A stretch of DNA of 64,000 bases, from the NCBI RefSeq assembly GCF_011065895.1, contig NZ_JAALCR010000004.1:310001-374000 (forward strand), read 5' to 3'. Source of the DNA: Paludisphaera rhizosphaerae. GTDB lineage: Bacteria; Planctomycetota; Planctomycetia; Isosphaerales; Isosphaeraceae. Position numbers and translations under genes: made by a program. Positions 17,796-27,006 of this stretch are shown here, in pieces. Below the pieces are notes generated by a model that was not told the DNA's origin, did no database searches, and saw only the letters and a program-made list of their open reading frames with translations. How positions within the stretch are numbered: position 1 is the first letter of the stretch; each line of letters opens with the position of its first letter.

Positions 17796-18698
17796 TCAGT
17801 AGTCGCCGATGGCGGCTTCGCCGCCCGCCCGGGTGGCGAGCGCCCGCCAGACGTCGTGCGCGATCGAATCCTTCACGAACCGGACGGTGCCGTCCAGCAT
17901 CAGGACGTTGCCGCCGCCGCCGTGCAAACTGCCGGCCGTGATCGCATTGAGGTCGGGAACGGCGCGACAAGAGGGCTGATCGGGGGGGAGGGCGTGAGTA
18001 TAGAGCGAGGCCCCCAGATGCCCGCTATACCAGTAGGCTCCCTTGAACGCCATGAGGGCAGGGCCGGGATCTCGGCCCGAGATCGCCTCACATGAACGCT
18101 GGAAGTGGTCGAAGCCCCCCGGAGTATCCGGGAATTCGCCGTCGAGAATGTGGATCGAACCGAGCCGTGAAGCCCGATAGCGATCGCCGTCCCCGACGAT
18201 CCATTCCGAGACGGCGACCGTCAAGCTCAGGCCGTCGGTCACGTCTCTGGCCGCGATCGGCGTCTCGGCGAAGACGCCTTCCCAGGCTCCCGGAGGATTG
18301 CGCGCGACGACGCCAGCGTTGCCCGCGTAATTCGTCGCGAACCGTGAGTCGGGATCGCGACGAGCCGAGTCCGAGGGGCAAAGGTAGACGGAAGGGACCG
18401 GAACCGCGATCGTCTTTCCGTCAACGCCCGGACTGTACCTCGGCTCCTCGCCGATGAAGGGGAGGATCGACCAGAGGACCGACTGCTCGCCGACCCCTGA
18501 AGGTAGCGTCCCCCGAGTGCTGATGAAGTGGTTCAGCCCCAGGCCCACGTTCTTGAGGTTCGACGCGCATTGGGTTCGTCGGGCGGCCTCGCGCGCGTGA
18601 ATCAACGCCGAGAGGAGCAGGGCGAGCAGGAAGCCGACGAGGAAGACGACCACCAGCACTTCGATCAGGCTGACGCCCCGGCGCGAGTCGGAAGTCAT
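17796..18698 (-). CDS. DUF1559 type II/IV pseudopilin-like protein
   Basis: The 300-residue protein starts with a short basic leader and a prepilin-type hydrophobic helix (RGVSLIEVLVVVFLVGFLL). The DUF1559 signature REAARRTQCASNLKNVGLGL follows. The C-terminus has the family's H-X9-DG element (HGGGGNVLMLDGTVRFVKD). Such proteins are expanded in planctomycetes and are thought to be exported through a type II secretion-like pathway; their role is unknown. The Glu after the processing site is present, so prepilin peptidase cleavage is likely. It ends 11 bases from the convergent glycosidase-like gene. The frame is open to 18896, but the ATG at 18698 gives the standard N-terminus. It lacks the small lipoprotein partner seen with the two other copies here. 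Confidence 0.93.
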   Translation of the reverse strand: MTSDSRRGVSLIEVLVVVFLVGFLLALLLSALIHAREAARRTQCASNLKNVGLGLNHFISTRGTLPSGVGEQSVLWSILPFIGEEPRYSPGVDGKTIAVPVPSVYLCPSDSARRDPDSRFATNYAGNAGVVARNPPGAWEGVFAETPIAARDVTDGLSLTVAVSEWIVGDGDRYRASRLGSIHILDGEFPDTPGGFDHFQRSCEAISGRDPGPALMAFKGAYWYSGHLGASLYTHALPPDQPSCRAVPDLNAITAGSLHGGGGNVLMLDGTVRFVKDSIAHDVWRALATRAGGEAAIGDY

Positions 18699-19086
18699 GA
18701 CAGCGGGCTCCAGACCGAACACGCGCGCCGTTGAGCGGCATCTTCTCCATTGCGTCCAAATGCGGCGGCCTCGCCGCCGGCCCGCGCTACGACGACGGGC
18801 AGAGAAACCGCGTCGTGCACGAACCGTACCGCTCTCTCCACCATCATGACGACCCCGCCGCCAGGATGGTAGTACAAGCGCGAGGAAGATGAACACACAA
18901 CGGGCATCGAATCCCGGGCGGGGGGCGCGTCGGAGCGGGGGGGATGCTACAATGGAGCATGTCTGCGGGCCGGGACGGAGATTGCTCCGTCACGGGGCCG
19001 CCCCTTCCGGGGAACGCACGCAGGGCTTCGGCCGGCGACGCCCCCAGCCGATCCTCCGACCGAAGGATGGAAAGGGTCGCACCGAA
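18699..19086. other. divergent intergenic region between DUF1559 and M16 genes
   Basis: These 388 bases separate two divergently transcribed genes. Both frames that continue upstream into this space are arginine-rich and not protein-like. The only clear signal is an extended -10 element on the plus strand at 18945-18953. No repeat or RNA gene was recognised. Confidence 0.5.
18945..18953 (+). promoter_or_regulatory. candidate extended -10 promoter for the M16 peptidase
   Basis: TGCTACAAT matches the extended -10 pattern TGnTATAAT at 8 of 9 positions in a very GC-rich setting. No good -35 hexamer precedes it, as expected for extended -10 promoters. It lies about 130 bases before the ATG at 19087. 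Confidence 0.4.
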
Positions 19087-21768
19087 ATGGCTCGACGGCT
19101 CAAATCTCACTCCACCGCCGCAAGGGTGGGTTCCCAGCCGGTTTTCGAACGCGTGCTGGGGAACGGATTGAAGGTTCTCGTTCTACCGCGCAAAGGGGTC
19201 CGGATCGTCGTCTGCGACCTCTTTTATCCGGTCGGCTCGTTCGACGAGCCTCCCGGCAAGACGGGGATCGCGCACTTCCTGGAGCATATGCTCTTCAAGG
19301 GAACCGATCGGTTTCCCAAGGGAAGCATCGACCAGCTTGCATTTGTGGCCGGCGGCCAGGCCAACGCCGATACGGGGGAAGATCGCACCCACTACTGGTT
19401 CTCCCTGCCCGCCGACCAGTGGGAGCTGGCCCTGGAGATCGAGGCGGACCGTATGACCTCCGCCTGCTTCGACCCTCGCGAGGTCGAAGCCGAGCGCCAG
19501 GTCATCGGCGAGGAACGCGCTCGGGACGTGGAATCCGCGCTGGCGAGGCTCGACCAGCAACACCAGGCGCTGTCGTATCTGAGGCACCCCTACCGGAACC
19601 CGGTCCTGGGCTGGCCGCACGATCTGGCGTCGATCACGGCGGCCGACCTGGAGGCGTTTTATCGTCGGCACTACCGACCTGACGGGGCCGTCCTGGTCTT
19701 CGCCGGCGACATCGACCCTGACCGGGTGCTCGCCCGGGTCGAGGAACGGCTGGGCGGCACGGCTTCCTCGCGGATCCGGCCGATTCGCCCGATCGACGAT
19801 GAACCGCCGCAGGCGGGCCGCCGATCGTTCGTCCTCGCCGAACCCGACGCCTTGCCGCGCGCCATTCTTGGCTGGCACTCCGTCGCCTCGCAGCATTCGG
19901 ACGCCCCGGCGCTCGAGGTCCTGGCGGACGTCCTTTCCGCCGGCCGACGCTCCCGGCTCTGGCGGACGCTGGTGGAGGATCATCGCCTCGCCGGTTGGGT
20001 GGAAGCCCTTCAGGCGCCGGGAAGGCGAGGCGGCCAGTTTCTCGTACAGCTTGAGGCCGCCGACGACCGCATCGACCCCACCGAGGTCGAGGCGGCCGTA
20101 TTCCAGATCATCGCCGATTTGACCGCCCACGGTCCGACCGATGAGGAAATGCGGCGCGTCCGCAACCGCTTCGAAGCCGGGTGGCGCTGGGACCAGGAGG
20201 ACTTGCTCGCTCTGGCCAGCGGCGTCGGCGAGGCCGCTCTGTGGGGAGACTGGCGGGACTGGCAGGCCGAGCATGCCGCCGCGCTCGCCGTGGACGCACA
20301 GGCCGTCCGCCGCGTCGCCGCGAAATACCTCGTCGAGTCCAACCTCACCTCCGGTTGGCTCCTTCGGTCCGACGACGCGCCGGCCTTCACGGGTCGCTCC
20401 GGCTCGGTGCGTAAGAGCAGGGGAGTGAGCCCCGCGCCTGCCCCTCCGCCGAGCTTCGCCGCCGACCTCCACGCGCCGGCCGTCGCCGTTCGACCGAAGC
20501 TCGTCGACTACCACCCTCGACGGTTCACCCTCGCGAACGGCCTGCGCGTCATCCATGAGCGGCGGCCGGGCGTAGGCGTGGCGGCCGTCGACTTCTACGT
20601 CGAGGGCGGGTGGGTCCGCGAAGCCGCTCCCGGCGTCGCCGCCCTGACGAGCCGAATGATGGAGGAGGGGAGCGAAGGGCGTTCCGCCCAGGAGATCGCG
20701 GCGGCGATCGAGGACGTCGGCGGCTCGCTGGAGCTTAGTTCGGCCTGGAGTGCGCTGCGAACCCGATCGGAAGACCTGGCCCTGGGGCTGGAGGTCCTCG
20801 CCGACGTCGCCCGCCGTCCCGCCTTCCCGGAACAGGCTCTGGACTGGACCCGGCAGCGATTGATCGGCGAGTTGAAGGCCGACCTGGAAGACCCCGCCTT
20901 CCGCGCCGATCAGGAATTTCGCCGCCTCGTGTACGGCGACCACCCGCTGGGACGCGACTACCGCGGCGGAGTTCGCGACCTCCGGCGACTCACTCGAGAC
21001 GACGTGGTCGCCCACCACCGACGCCACTTCTCGCCCGAGAACGCCTGCCTCGTCGTTGTCGGCGAGTTCGACCCGACCCGGCTCCGCCGGCTGGTCGAAG
21101 CCCACTTCGGAGGCTGGAAATCGTTCGGGGAGGCTCTCCCCGAGTGGCCCGAGCTGCCGGCGATCGGCCGGCCAAGGTCCCGACGGATCGACTACCCTGG
21201 CGAACAGGTGCACATCGTTCTGGGACATCGGGGGATCACTCGCCACGATCCCGATTTCGACCCTTTGCTCATCCTGGACCACATCCTGGGGAGCGGTCCG
21301 GGCTTCTCCGATCGGTTGGGGCGGATCGTCCGCGATGAGATGGGCCTCGTTTACAGCATCGGCGGCGGAGCGACCGACTCGGCCGACGTGCTGCCGGGCC
21401 TCTTTCGGATCTACGCCGGCACCATGCCCGACGAGGCCGACCGCGTCGTCGCCGCCGTCGCCGAGCAGGTCCGCGCCGTCCACGTCGGCGATTTCTCCGA
21501 CGAGGAAGTGGCGCGAGTCCAGCGGTATCTCGGCGGTGCTGCGCTCTTTGAGCTTCAAACCGTCGAACAGCGGGCGGAGCGACTCGTCGACCTGGAACGT
21601 CTGGGCCTTCCCCTCGACGAGCCCAGAACATGGCCCGCGCGCGTCGCCGCGGTGACGCCGGAGCAGGTTCGCGACGCCGCCCGTCGACGGCTCCATCCCG
21701 AAGCCATGTTTCGCGTGGAACTGGGCCCCATCGCCCGACGCCCAGCCCGTCGCCGGATCCGCGCCTGA
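19087..21768 (+). CDS. double-domain M16 (insulinase-like) zinc peptidase
   Basis: The 893-residue protein contains two M16 units in tandem. The N-terminal unit (about 20-440) keeps the inverted zinc motif HFLEH (63-67). A downstream EVEAERQVIGEE provides the third ligand near residues 142-143, so it should be catalytic. The C-terminal unit starts near 475 (RRFTLANGLRVIHERR) and has TSRMMEEG where the motif would be, so it is non-catalytic. An active plus inactive pair forming a clamshell is usual in this family. No signal peptide is evident in the annotated start; the ATG at 19087 was chosen because conserved sequence begins about 20 residues later. Substrates are probably unfolded peptides. 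The convergent downstream gene begins its stop at 21856. Confidence 0.93.
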   Translation: MARRLKSHSTAARVGSQPVFERVLGNGLKVLVLPRKGVRIVVCDLFYPVGSFDEPPGKTGIAHFLEHMLFKGTDRFPKGSIDQLAFVAGGQANADTGEDRTHYWFSLPADQWELALEIEADRMTSACFDPREVEAERQVIGEERARDVESALARLDQQHQALSYLRHPYRNPVLGWPHDLASITAADLEAFYRRHYRPDGAVLVFAGDIDPDRVLARVEERLGGTASSRIRPIRPIDDEPPQAGRRSFVLAEPDALPRAILGWHSVASQHSDAPALEVLADVLSAGRRSRLWRTLVEDHRLAGWVEALQAPGRRGGQFLVQLEAADDRIDPTEVEAAVFQIIADLTAHGPTDEEMRRVRNRFEAGWRWDQEDLLALASGVGEAALWGDWRDWQAEHAAALAVDAQAVRRVAAKYLVESNLTSGWLLRSDDAPAFTGRSGSVRKSRGVSPAPAPPPSFAADLHAPAVAVRPKLVDYHPRRFTLANGLRVIHERRPGVGVAAVDFYVEGGWVREAAPGVAALTSRMMEEGSEGRSAQEIAAAIEDVGGSLELSSAWSALRTRSEDLALGLEVLADVARRPAFPEQALDWTRQRLIGELKADLEDPAFRADQEFRRLVYGDHPLGRDYRGGVRDLRRLTRDDVVAHHRRHFSPENACLVVVGEFDPTRLRRLVEAHFGGWKSFGEALPEWPELPAIGRPRSRRIDYPGEQVHIVLGHRGITRHDPDFDPLLILDHILGSGPGFSDRLGRIVRDEMGLVYSIGGGATDSADVLPGLFRIYAGTMPDEADRVVAAVAEQVRAVHVGDFSDEEVARVQRYLGGAALFELQTVEQRAERLVDLERLGLPLDEPRTWPARVAAVTPEQVRDAARRRLHPEAMFRVELGPIARRPARRRIRA

Positions 21769-21855
21769 GCCGTCACGTTTCGAGGCTTCTCACCGATCCA
21801 TCGCCGCCGTCGGCGGCCGCGCGTCCATCATCCAACTCCGGCTCGATCGCAGCGT

Positions 21856-23454
21856 TTATCCTGCCCCCCCGAGCCGAGGGCGAGAGATGCGGGCGTCGGC
21901 CGTGAAGAAGGAGCCGAGGGCGTTGAACGTGTGGGTTCGGTCGAGGCCCGGGGCCCAGTCCGGCTCGATCCGGCCGGCTTCGACCTCCTCGTAGCCATCC
22001 ACGTCCCATCGGACGATCCGGTTCACGACCATGGCGTGCCCGTAGCCGAACGTGCAGTCCTGCGCAGGTCGGTGCCAGACCCCGTCCACCTGGTACAGGC
22101 CCCCGGCAGGACGAGCCGACGACACGTCCGACTTCACGGGATTGCAACGGTGCGGTCGCCAGGGCCCCATCGGGCTCGGTGCGTGGAAGAGATGCAGCTC
22201 CTCGACGTCGTTATGAGCCCCCTCCGCCGGGATGCAGGCGAACAGCCACCATCGGCCGCCGTGTTCGACGAGCGTCGAGTCGGCCGCGCGCACGTCCGGG
22301 ATCAGGACCCGATCGAAGACCCAGCGGTCAGGCGCTCCCTCGCAGCGATAGAGCTCGACCCGGCCGTTCTGGGAGGTCTCGGGGATCATGTAGATCGCCC
22401 CCTCCCACGGGAGAATCACGGGGTAGGAGAGGTGGAAGTCGGTCTCCAGCGCGAGGCGAGACGGTCCGGCTTGGCCCTGGTCGTCGATCTCCAGGACCGA
22501 AATGACGCCTCGGCGCGTGCTGTAGGGGTAGTCCTCGAAATAGATGTAGTTTCGACCGTCGATCCGTGCTGGAAAGGGGTCGGCCCAGAAGCGGTCGGCG
22601 GGAGGATAAAGGAGCCGAAGCGACGAGAGGTCGGGCAGACCGCCGCTCCAGGTTCCGTTCATCGAGTAAGCCAACACCCACTGGTCGCGCCGCCAGGCCC
22701 GGCGCAACCCTTCCGCGGCCAACCGGCCGCCGAACGCCGTCGCAAGCCGGGTCGTCTCAGCGGCTGCTGGAGGTTCGGAGATCGTCGGGGGCTGGCTCGG
22801 AGAGTCCGCGGGGGAGGGGAGACGGCCCTCGCTCCTGAGCCTCGCCAGAGCCCGGGGGACGAACTCGGCGGCCACGTTCGCAAGGTGGTCCAGATGTCGA
22901 TGCGTCGAGAGCCTGTCGGTCTTGAGCCGCGCCTCGAGGATCGGCCCGCCGTCAAGGCGGACGAGCGAGGCCGACGCTGTCGGAGAGCCTCCGAGCACCG
23001 CCCGCGCCGCGGCGGCGGTCGGGCTCTCAGACTCGGCGCCGTCCAGCCGGATCGCCCAGACGCCGAACCGGGCGGCGTCGACTGCGAACGCCGCCGTCGA
23101 CTCGGGGGCCAGGCAAAGCAGAACGTCGAGTTTCAGTTCGCGAAGAGCTTCCGGCTCCACGACCGGGACGTGGGCGAGAAGGTCGGAAGCGTCGACCGGT
23201 TCAACGGCCCTGGCTCCGCCGCCGAAGCGACGGCGGTCCAGTTCACAATAGAGGCCGAAGAGGCCCTGGCGGGCCGACTCGGCGGGCGGTACGACCGAGA
23301 CGACTCGAGCGGCCAGCGTGCAATCAGGCGAGTCGACGAGGCTTTTGATTAGCTTGCGACGCCAGCGCGGTTGGACGGCTCCACTGAGGATCAGGCCGAC
23401 TCGGAGACGTCCCTCCCCGCTGACAGACGCCTCTTCGTTCGTCTCCTGCGTCAC
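21856..23454 (-). CDS. formyltransferase-like plus GINT1-N-type beta-propeller protein
   Basis: The 532-residue protein has two parts. Residues about 17-210 resemble a degenerate formyltransferase fold (GLILSG, then a LDVLLCLA segment). A variable linker follows. Residues about 255-525 look like the five-bladed propeller found at the N-terminus of plant GINT1 glycosyltransferases and in bacterial polysaccharide loci, with FWADPFP and YIYFEDYPYSTRRG. Its ATG overlaps the stop of the upstream GT4 gene by 4 bases, so translation is probably coupled and both act in one glycan pathway. No transmembrane helix is obvious. The family call is by remembered motifs and moderately certain; the biochemical role is unknown. 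Confidence 0.68.
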   Translation of the reverse strand: MTQETNEEASVSGEGRLRVGLILSGAVQPRWRRKLIKSLVDSPDCTLAARVVSVVPPAESARQGLFGLYCELDRRRFGGGARAVEPVDASDLLAHVPVVEPEALRELKLDVLLCLAPESTAAFAVDAARFGVWAIRLDGAESESPTAAAARAVLGGSPTASASLVRLDGGPILEARLKTDRLSTHRHLDHLANVAAEFVPRALARLRSEGRLPSPADSPSQPPTISEPPAAAETTRLATAFGGRLAAEGLRRAWRRDQWVLAYSMNGTWSGGLPDLSSLRLLYPPADRFWADPFPARIDGRNYIYFEDYPYSTRRGVISVLEIDDQGQAGPSRLALETDFHLSYPVILPWEGAIYMIPETSQNGRVELYRCEGAPDRWVFDRVLIPDVRAADSTLVEHGGRWWLFACIPAEGAHNDVEELHLFHAPSPMGPWRPHRCNPVKSDVSSARPAGGLYQVDGVWHRPAQDCTFGYGHAMVVNRIVRWDVDGYEEVEAGRIEPDWAPGLDRTHTFNALGSFFTADARISRPRLGGAG

Positions 23455-24764
23455 GATCGGCTCCAGACTCGGCGTGCGCGCACCAGAGGCTCGTAGACCT
23501 CCAACAGCCGATCGATTTTCTCGTCCCAGTCGTATTCGCGGAGGATCCGATCACGGCCGGCGCGTCCGAGCTGCCGCCGAAGCTCGGGAGAACGCGCGAG
23601 TCGATCGAGCGCCGAGGTGAGCCCGGCGATGAACTCCTCGCGCGAGGTGGGCGGGACAAGCACGCCGCACGTCTCGTCGACATAGTCCGCCGGCCCTCCC
23701 CAGTCGGCGACCACGACCGGCAGGGCCGTCGCCATCGCTTCCAGGACCACGGCGCCGCCGCATTCGTGGAGGCTCGGCAGGATCAGCACGTCCGATCGCC
23801 GCAGAAGTTCCGCGCAGTCCTCCTGCGTCAGCCAGCCGACGAACTTCACGACGTCGGCCAGGCCCATTTCGGCCGCCTGACGCTCCAGTCGCGACCGCAA
23901 CCGGCCGTCGCCGGCCACGACGAGTCTCGCCGGCGTGGTCGACACGAGATTACGGAACGATTCCAGCAGCAGGTCGACCGCCTTGCAATCGATCAAGCGG
24001 CCCACGAAGACGGCCTGGAGCGGCCCGCCGGACGGGGGAGGGGTCTCCGGAGGCGACCAGACGGCCAGGTCGACCCCGTTCTCGATCATCGTCTGAACGC
24101 TTCCGCGGGTCCCCGACGGCAGGGCGTCCCGCGTCCGCTCGTTGGCGACGAGGAGGACGTCGGCCTTGAGCTTCCCCGGCATCACCCGGTTCAGGATGCC
24201 GGAGACGAATCGGCCGAAGGAGAGATAGGCCGTCACAAACGCGGATTGCCGCGACTGGAAGGCGGGCGGATACGACATCGCGCCGTTCATCGGCCCGATG
24301 ACCACCGGCGCCCCGAGGTCGTAGAGCATCGACGGTTCCCGCGGAGAGACGGGGATCGGCTGATGAACCACGTCGATCTTATGTTCCTGAACGAGCCGCC
24401 GCGCCAGCCGCCGCGCGGCCAGCGCCGTCAGCAGGCGGCTGAGATGCCCCGTACTGAAATAGCTGATCCGATCCGGCAGCCAGATTCCCAGCCGGTAAAG
24501 CACGTAGTGCGTCAAACTGTCGGAGATGAAGTGGAGCCGATCCAGATCGTCGGGGAACAACGCCTCCAACTCTCGGCGAGATCGTCCGTGGACGACGAGC
24601 CGGACGTCGAATCCGCGCCTGCGCAACCGCCGAAAGATGTGCAGGGGCAGGATCGCCTCTCCACCGAATTGCGCCGACGCGTGCTCCGCGACGATCAAAA
24701 TACGTGGGCCCTCGGCCGTAACGCCGTCACCTGCCATGGCGTAGGCCCCCCCTTCTTGGGTCAT
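23451..24764 (-). CDS. family 4 glycosyltransferase
   Basis: This GT-B fold enzyme (437 residues) should transfer a sugar from an activated donor during exopolysaccharide, lipopolysaccharide or glycan synthesis. The N-terminal Rossmann half includes AEHASAQFGGEAILPLHIFRRL with the acceptor-side glycine loop. The C-terminal half has AVFVGRLIDCKAVDLLLESF, and the donor-site motif appears as ECGGAVVLEAMATALPVV, the family's EX7E pattern. The ATG at 24764 is preferred over the open extension to 24947, which is arginine-rich; 24737 is an alternative. The 4-base overlap with the propeller gene indicates a two-gene operon. The donor and acceptor are not predictable. Confidence 0.92.
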   Translation of the reverse strand: MTQEGGAYAMAGDGVTAEGPRILIVAEHASAQFGGEAILPLHIFRRLRRRGFDVRLVVHGRSRRELEALFPDDLDRLHFISDSLTHYVLYRLGIWLPDRISYFSTGHLSRLLTALAARRLARRLVQEHKIDVVHQPIPVSPREPSMLYDLGAPVVIGPMNGAMSYPPAFQSRQSAFVTAYLSFGRFVSGILNRVMPGKLKADVLLVANERTRDALPSGTRGSVQTMIENGVDLAVWSPPETPPPSGGPLQAVFVGRLIDCKAVDLLLESFRNLVSTTPARLVVAGDGRLRSRLERQAAEMGLADVVKFVGWLTQEDCAELLRRSDVLILPSLHECGGAVVLEAMATALPVVVADWGGPADYVDETCGVLVPPTSREEFIAGLTSALDRLARSPELRRQLGRAGRDRILREYDWDEKIDRLLEVYEPLVRARRVWSRS

Positions 24765-25610
24765 GCTTCCCCCGAGGTTCCAAACCAGCTTCGCTCTCCC
24801 GCGTCCAGCCGGTCGGACATCGAGGGTCACGGATGTGCATGCATTCCTTCGCGAGGCAAGCCGAAACAAACTCCACCGAGGCCGTTTGAAGCGCCCCGAG
24901 GCCTGCCGATCCTGCTCAATCCTCCAGGATCCGAGGGCACGCAGCATCTTCGATTAGCCTCCCCGAAACCTAAAAAATTCGCGGTAAAGCACAACAAAAC
25001 CCAACATTTCATCCTCACAAGCTCGCACCGAATCAAGGAGAGTCTCATAGGGGGTAGATCGCACCTGAACATCGCCGACTCAGGACGACCGGCAAGGTCT
25101 CCCTGAGCGACCAGGCCGCCCGATCGTCCACGCCGATGCTCCACATTTGACTCTAGCCTGCATTCTTCACGCCCATAACGTCGAAGATGCAAGATGAGCC
25201 AATTTTCACATTCCTGCCATGAGAAGATGACTTGTGATATGAGCCTTAACTCAGCCTCATCGTTCGCTGGCCAAGCTTCGGCAGGGTCTAGCATATCAAC
25301 CTGGACTTCCGATCGTAACTTTGGCGACAAAAATCATCGAAATCGAGACCGTTGGCGATCTCCGCGAGGGGGGAGACGGCGGCTTGACAGCTGTGGGAAG
25401 CTCTTCTTACGATGGGTGGCGGTTTGATTCGCGAACGCTGATGGAACAAGAGATGAGGAGCCGACGCTCGCCGCGAAGTCGGCGGCCGGCCGGACTTTCG
25501 GGACGTCGATTTCGGGGTGCGGACCGGGCGAGGGAGTCGGGTCGTGCATCCCGCCGTCGTTTCGGCGACCGCGAGGCCGAAGGGCGGGCGGGGAACTCGG
25601 GAGATCGACG
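24765..25610. other. long intergenic region upstream of plsX
   Basis: These 846 bases hold no convincing gene. A stretch around 24970-25300 is noticeably AT-richer than its surroundings and contains short frames on both strands without family features. rpmF, which often precedes plsX in other bacteria, is not present. The only clear signal is the promoter candidate at 25384-25413. Confidence 0.5.
25384..25413 (+). promoter_or_regulatory. candidate sigma-70-type promoter for plsX
   Basis: A perfect TTGACA (25384-25389) is followed after 18 bases by TACGAT (25408-25413), a 4/6 match to TATAAT. It points toward plsX, whose ATG is about 200 bases downstream, leaving a long leader. Confidence 0.5.
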
Positions 25611-26651
25611 ATGCGGATTGCCCTGGACGCGATGGGGGGGGATTACGCCCCCGGACCGATCGTCGCCGGCGCGGTGGAAGCGGTGCAAGACCGGGAAGAC
25701 CTGGTCACGGTGCTGGTCGGCGACCGCGAGCGGATTGAGGCCGAACTGCAGAAGGCCCCCGACGCCCCCCGCGATCGGCTGCCGATCGTCCACGCCGCCG
25801 AGTCGATCGGCATGGACGAGAAGCCGGTCGAGGCCCTGCGCAAGAAGCGCGACAACTCCATCTCCAAAAGCTGGGGCCTGATGGCCGCCGGCGAGGTTCA
25901 GGCGATCGTCTCGGCGGGCAACACCGGCGCGATGGTCGCTTCCGCCCTTTTCGCGGGCGAACGCGCCAAGATGTTCCTGCCGGGCGTCCGTCGGCCGGGG
26001 ATTGCGGCGATCTTCCCGTCGCACCAGGGCCCGATCGTCATCATCGACGTCGGCGCCAACATGGCCCCCAAGCCGGAAGACCTCTATCAGTACGGCCTGA
26101 TGGGCTCCATCTACGCCGAGGAGATCCTGGGGATCACTGAGCCCCGGATCGGCATCCTCAACGTCGGCTCCGAGGAAGAGAAGGGGACCGACCTCACGCG
26201 CGGGACGCGGAAGCTCTTCGAGGACGGGCCCTGGGCCTCCCGGTTCGTCGGCAACGTCGAGGGCCGCGACATCTACGAAGGCCACGTCCGCGTCGTTATC
26301 TGCGACGGCTTCGTCGGCAACGTGCTCCTGAAGGCGGGGGAGGGGGCCGTCGAGTTCCTCTTCGCCGCCCTCAAGGAAGACCTGGCCCGGCTCCTGCCGG
26401 ACTTCCCCCCCGAGGTCGGGATGAAGCTCGCCGGCAGCCTCAAGGCCCTCAAGTCTCGATTCGAGTACGAGGAATTCGGCGGGGCGCCGCTGCTGGGGAT
26501 CCGCGGGGCTTGCATCATCTGCCACGGCTCGTCCAAGGCCCGCGCCATCAAGAACGCGCTGCGGGTCGCCGACCTGATGGCCGCCGACCGGATCAACGCC
26601 AAGATCGTCGACCAACTCGGGGCGACCCTGGGCGACGCGCCCAAAGCCTGA
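25611..26651 (+). CDS. plsX: phosphate acyltransferase PlsX
   Basis: PlsX converts acyl-ACP and phosphate into acyl-phosphate, the donor for the first acylation of glycerol-3-phosphate in phospholipid synthesis. It acts at the inner face of the cytoplasmic membrane. The 346-residue protein starts MRIALDAMGGDYAPG, the family signature, and contains SAGNTGAMVASALF and the C-terminal FGGAPLLGIRGACIICHGSS region that shapes the active site. The length is normal. The ATG at 25611 is preceded by GGGAGATCGACG, a weak site. fabD follows on the same strand after a 355-base gap filled by a palindromic repeat, so this is a typical lipid-synthesis neighbourhood interrupted by an insertion. Confidence 0.97.
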   Translation: MRIALDAMGGDYAPGPIVAGAVEAVQDREDLVTVLVGDRERIEAELQKAPDAPRDRLPIVHAAESIGMDEKPVEALRKKRDNSISKSWGLMAAGEVQAIVSAGNTGAMVASALFAGERAKMFLPGVRRPGIAAIFPSHQGPIVIIDVGANMAPKPEDLYQYGLMGSIYAEEILGITEPRIGILNVGSEEEKGTDLTRGTRKLFEDGPWASRFVGNVEGRDIYEGHVRVVICDGFVGNVLLKAGEGAVEFLFAALKEDLARLLPDFPPEVGMKLAGSLKALKSRFEYEEFGGAPLLGIRGACIICHGSSKARAIKNALRVADLMAADRINAKIVDQLGATLGDAPKA

Positions 26652-26706
26652 CTTTCGTCCGAACACCGAGCGTCAGTCTCATCCAGGTGCAGGCGGCGCG
26701 ACGAAT

Positions 26707-26960
26707 GGCCTTCCCCCCTCGCGGGGGAAGGATGAGGGGGGATCGGCGTCGCACCGAGAGCCAGCCGCCTGGGTGCCGTGGCCACGCTTGCGTGGCCACG
26801 TGATCGGCGACGGTCGCGCGGTCGTCCTACGCCGGGTCATGGCCACGCAAGCGTGGCCATGGCACCCGATTGAAAGCCAACCGCTGAGCAGACCTCCGTC
26901 GCAAGTCCCCCTCTTCTGATCGCTTCGCGATCTGTCTTCCCCCGCGAGGGGGGAGGACCG
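26707..26960. repeat. composite palindromic repeat between plsX and fabD
   Basis: The outer arms are 26707-26750 and 26905-26960, inverted copies of the CTTCCCCCCTCGCGGGGGAAG unit also seen at 52474. Inside them lies a second inverted pair of 29-base units, 26771-26799 and 26839-26867. These differ at two positions, and each is itself palindromic around GGCCACGC/GCGTGGCC. No frame across the region looks coding. It accounts for nearly all of the 355-base plsX-fabD gap and could act as a transcript processing or attenuation element. Confidence 0.85.
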
Positions 26961-27006
26961 TCGGACCGCCAATCCTTCACCTAGTGAGATCCTGTCTGAG
27001 GCCCCC

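Noticed and set aside
19183-21696. 837-residue open frame antisense to the M16 peptidase
   Set aside because: It lies entirely within a well-supported gene and shows Gly/Asp/Val-rich composition typical of antisense reading in GC-rich DNA, with no family features or ribosome-binding site.
24827-25330. 167-residue frame upstream of plsX on the minus strand
   Set aside because: The composition looks random with cysteines and tryptophans scattered, there is no ribosome-binding site, and it crosses an AT-rich stretch.
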